Below, piece after piece: positions 5,928 through 6,830 of a stretch of 6,830 nucleotides of DNA. The translations under genes were made by a program, and so were the position numbers. Origin of the DNA: Candidatus Aegiribacteria sp. (GTDB lineage Bacteria > Fermentibacterota > Fermentibacteria > Fermentibacterales > JCC-6). A model generated the notes under the pieces. That model was given only the letters and a program-made list of their open reading frames with translations. It was not told the origin of the DNA and ran no database searches. Location of the stretch: contig DAOWJX010000284.1 in NCBI GenBank assembly GCA_030640155.1, positions 1 to 6,830 on the forward strand, written 5' to 3'. The first letter of the stretch is position 1; the number at the start of each line of letters is the position of its first letter.

Positions 5928-6830
5928 TCAGTTTCTCCGATCATTATTGTCACGGTGAATCTCATCCAGAATTATTTCAGGATACCTTGATTCGACGTAT
6001 TTAAGAACGTGTTTCCTTATTTCATTCCCGGACTCCATCATCAGCGACTCTCTTGCAAGCGCTTCTGCTTCTTTCATATTAATAACACTGATCATTTTTT
6101 TAACATCCGGAATAAGTGTCAGGGATACACTGAGCTCATTAAGCCCGAATCCAAGAAGAAGTGGTATAGCCAGTGGATTACTTGCCATCTGTCCGCATAT
6201 GCCGACCCAGATTTCAGCTTCCTCGCATTTCCTTGCTACGTGTTCTATCTGTCTGAGAACCGCGGGATGGAGCGAATCGAAAAGGTTTGACACGTAAGGG
6301 CTGCCTCTGTCAACCGCAAGAGTGTACTGAGTAAGGTCATTCGATCCTATTGATACAAAATCAATATGAGGGATCAGGAAATCAATTGACAGCGCGGCGG
6401 CAGGCGTTTCCACCATGATTCCCAGTGTAGGAATTGATCCATGAGGTGTTTTGGATGCCTCCAGTTCTGCTGCTATATCGAAAAGCATATCTTTTACCTG
6501 CAATACCTGATCCTGCGATGTGATCATTGGCAGCATTAACCATGCATTACCGAATCTGGCGGCTCTTAGAACTGCTCTTAACTGGTTGCGGAATTTGAGA
6601 GGGCGGTCAAGGCAGATTCTTATACCTCTCCATCCGAGAAAAGGGTTTCGCTCTTTAGTGGGAATGGATTCCAGAAATTTATCTCCGCCGAGATCAAAAG
6701 TCCTGATTATTACAGGCTCCGGAAAAACTGCTTTCAGTACATGTTTGTACGCTCTGTAATGGATTTCTTCATTATCTTCAATTTCAGGTGAAAGAAGCCT
6801 TATGAATTCTGTTCTGAAGAGTCCGATTCC
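5928..6830 (-). CDS. ptsI: PTS enzyme I (phosphoenolpyruvate-protein phosphotransferase), C-terminal part; 5' end outside window
   Basis: The frame is open from the window edge (first codon GGA) to a TGA stop, giving 300 residues; a full enzyme I is about 570-590, so roughly the N-terminal half, with the HPr-binding region and phospho-histidine, is missing. The protein takes phosphate from phosphoenolpyruvate in the cytoplasm and passes it to HPr. The visible part is the PEP-binding barrel: GIGLFRTEF (fragment residues 1-9), IIRTFDLGGDK (41-51), NPFLGWRGIRICLDRP (62-77), MVETPAAA (139-146), GSNDLTQYTLAVDRG (162-176) and GICGQMASNP (210-219). E141, N164, D165, R175 and C212 have the same relative spacing as E. 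coli E431, N454, D455, R465 and C502, so the active site looks intact. The signature is enzyme I, not PEP synthase. The ATG at 6536 is internal, not a start. The stop abuts the next start (TGAATG). No sugar-specific EII gene is visible, so a regulatory PTS is possible. Confidence 0.95.
   Translation of the reverse strand, partial: GIGLFRTEFIRLLSPEIEDNEEIHYRAYKHVLKAVFPEPVIIRTFDLGGDKFLESIPTKERNPFLGWRGIRICLDRPLKFRNQLRAVLRAARFGNAWLMLPMITSQDQVLQVKDMLFDIAAELEASKTPHGSIPTLGIMVETPAAALSIDFLIPHIDFVSIGSNDLTQYTLAVDRGSPYVSNLFDSLHPAVLRQIEHVARKCEEAEIWVGICGQMASNPLAIPLLLGFGLNELSVSLTLIPDVKKMISVINMKEAEALARESLMMESGNEIRKHVLKYVESRYPEIILDEIHRDNNDRRN

Noticed and set aside
1..6830. RNA genes, CRISPR arrays, insertion sequences, attachment sites, intrinsic terminators and internal promoters
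   Set aside because: Nearly every base is coding on the minus strand; the longest gap is 41 bases. I saw no tRNA-like or repeat-spacer pattern, no transposase, and no GC-rich hairpin followed by a T run.

Overview
This is a tightly packed, single-strand gene cluster of nine genes, all on the minus strand, so transcription runs from base 6830 towards base 1. The first and last genes are cut by the window edges. Junctions are minimal: stop and start codons abut, overlap by 4 to 14 bases, or lie 1 to 41 bases apart. I see no promoter or terminator inside, so this looks like part of one long operon whose promoter lies beyond base 6830. Base composition looks moderate (mid-40s % GC by eye, not counted). 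The gene set (MglA-type GTPase, DUF4321, Gx transporter family protein, PTS enzyme I, long-form sugar nucleotidyltransferase) suggests a poorly cultured bacterium, perhaps a candidate phylum near the FCB (Fibrobacterota-Chlorobiota-Bacteroidota) group. That placement is inference with low confidence.

Layout in transcription order: (1) the C-terminal half of PTS enzyme I (6830-5928); (2) a sugar-1-phosphate nucleotidyltransferase with a left-handed beta-helix tail (5927-4941); (3) and (4) two GT-B family 4 glycosyltransferases (4930-3869 and 3872-2784); (5) an integral membrane Gx transporter family protein, PF07456-like (2794-2264); (6) a small DUF4321 membrane protein with a GTG start (2240-1968); (7) a TatA/E-type twin-arginine translocase subunit (1926-1720); (8) an MglA-type small GTPase with its catalytic residues intact (1733-1125); (9) a GTG-started reading frame, open to the window edge (1123-1), that encodes a multidomain membrane protein.

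The first half reads as carbohydrate signalling plus glycan synthesis: a phosphotransferase, an enzyme that makes an NDP-sugar, and two enzymes that could transfer such sugars to an acceptor. The middle holds small membrane proteins and a protein-export subunit. The most interesting part is the end. The MglA-like GTPase is followed one base later by a protein with an L7/L12-C-terminal-like segment, an eight-cysteine FYVE-like zinc finger, one transmembrane helix and an extracytoplasmic region. No mglB-like gene is visible in the window. The layout of cytoplasmic zinc finger, one membrane helix and envelope domain recalls the MglA-contacting gliding protein GltJ of Myxococcus. A GTPase with a membrane-spanning partner, possibly controlling polarity, motility or surface assembly, is the best candidate for an undescribed system here.
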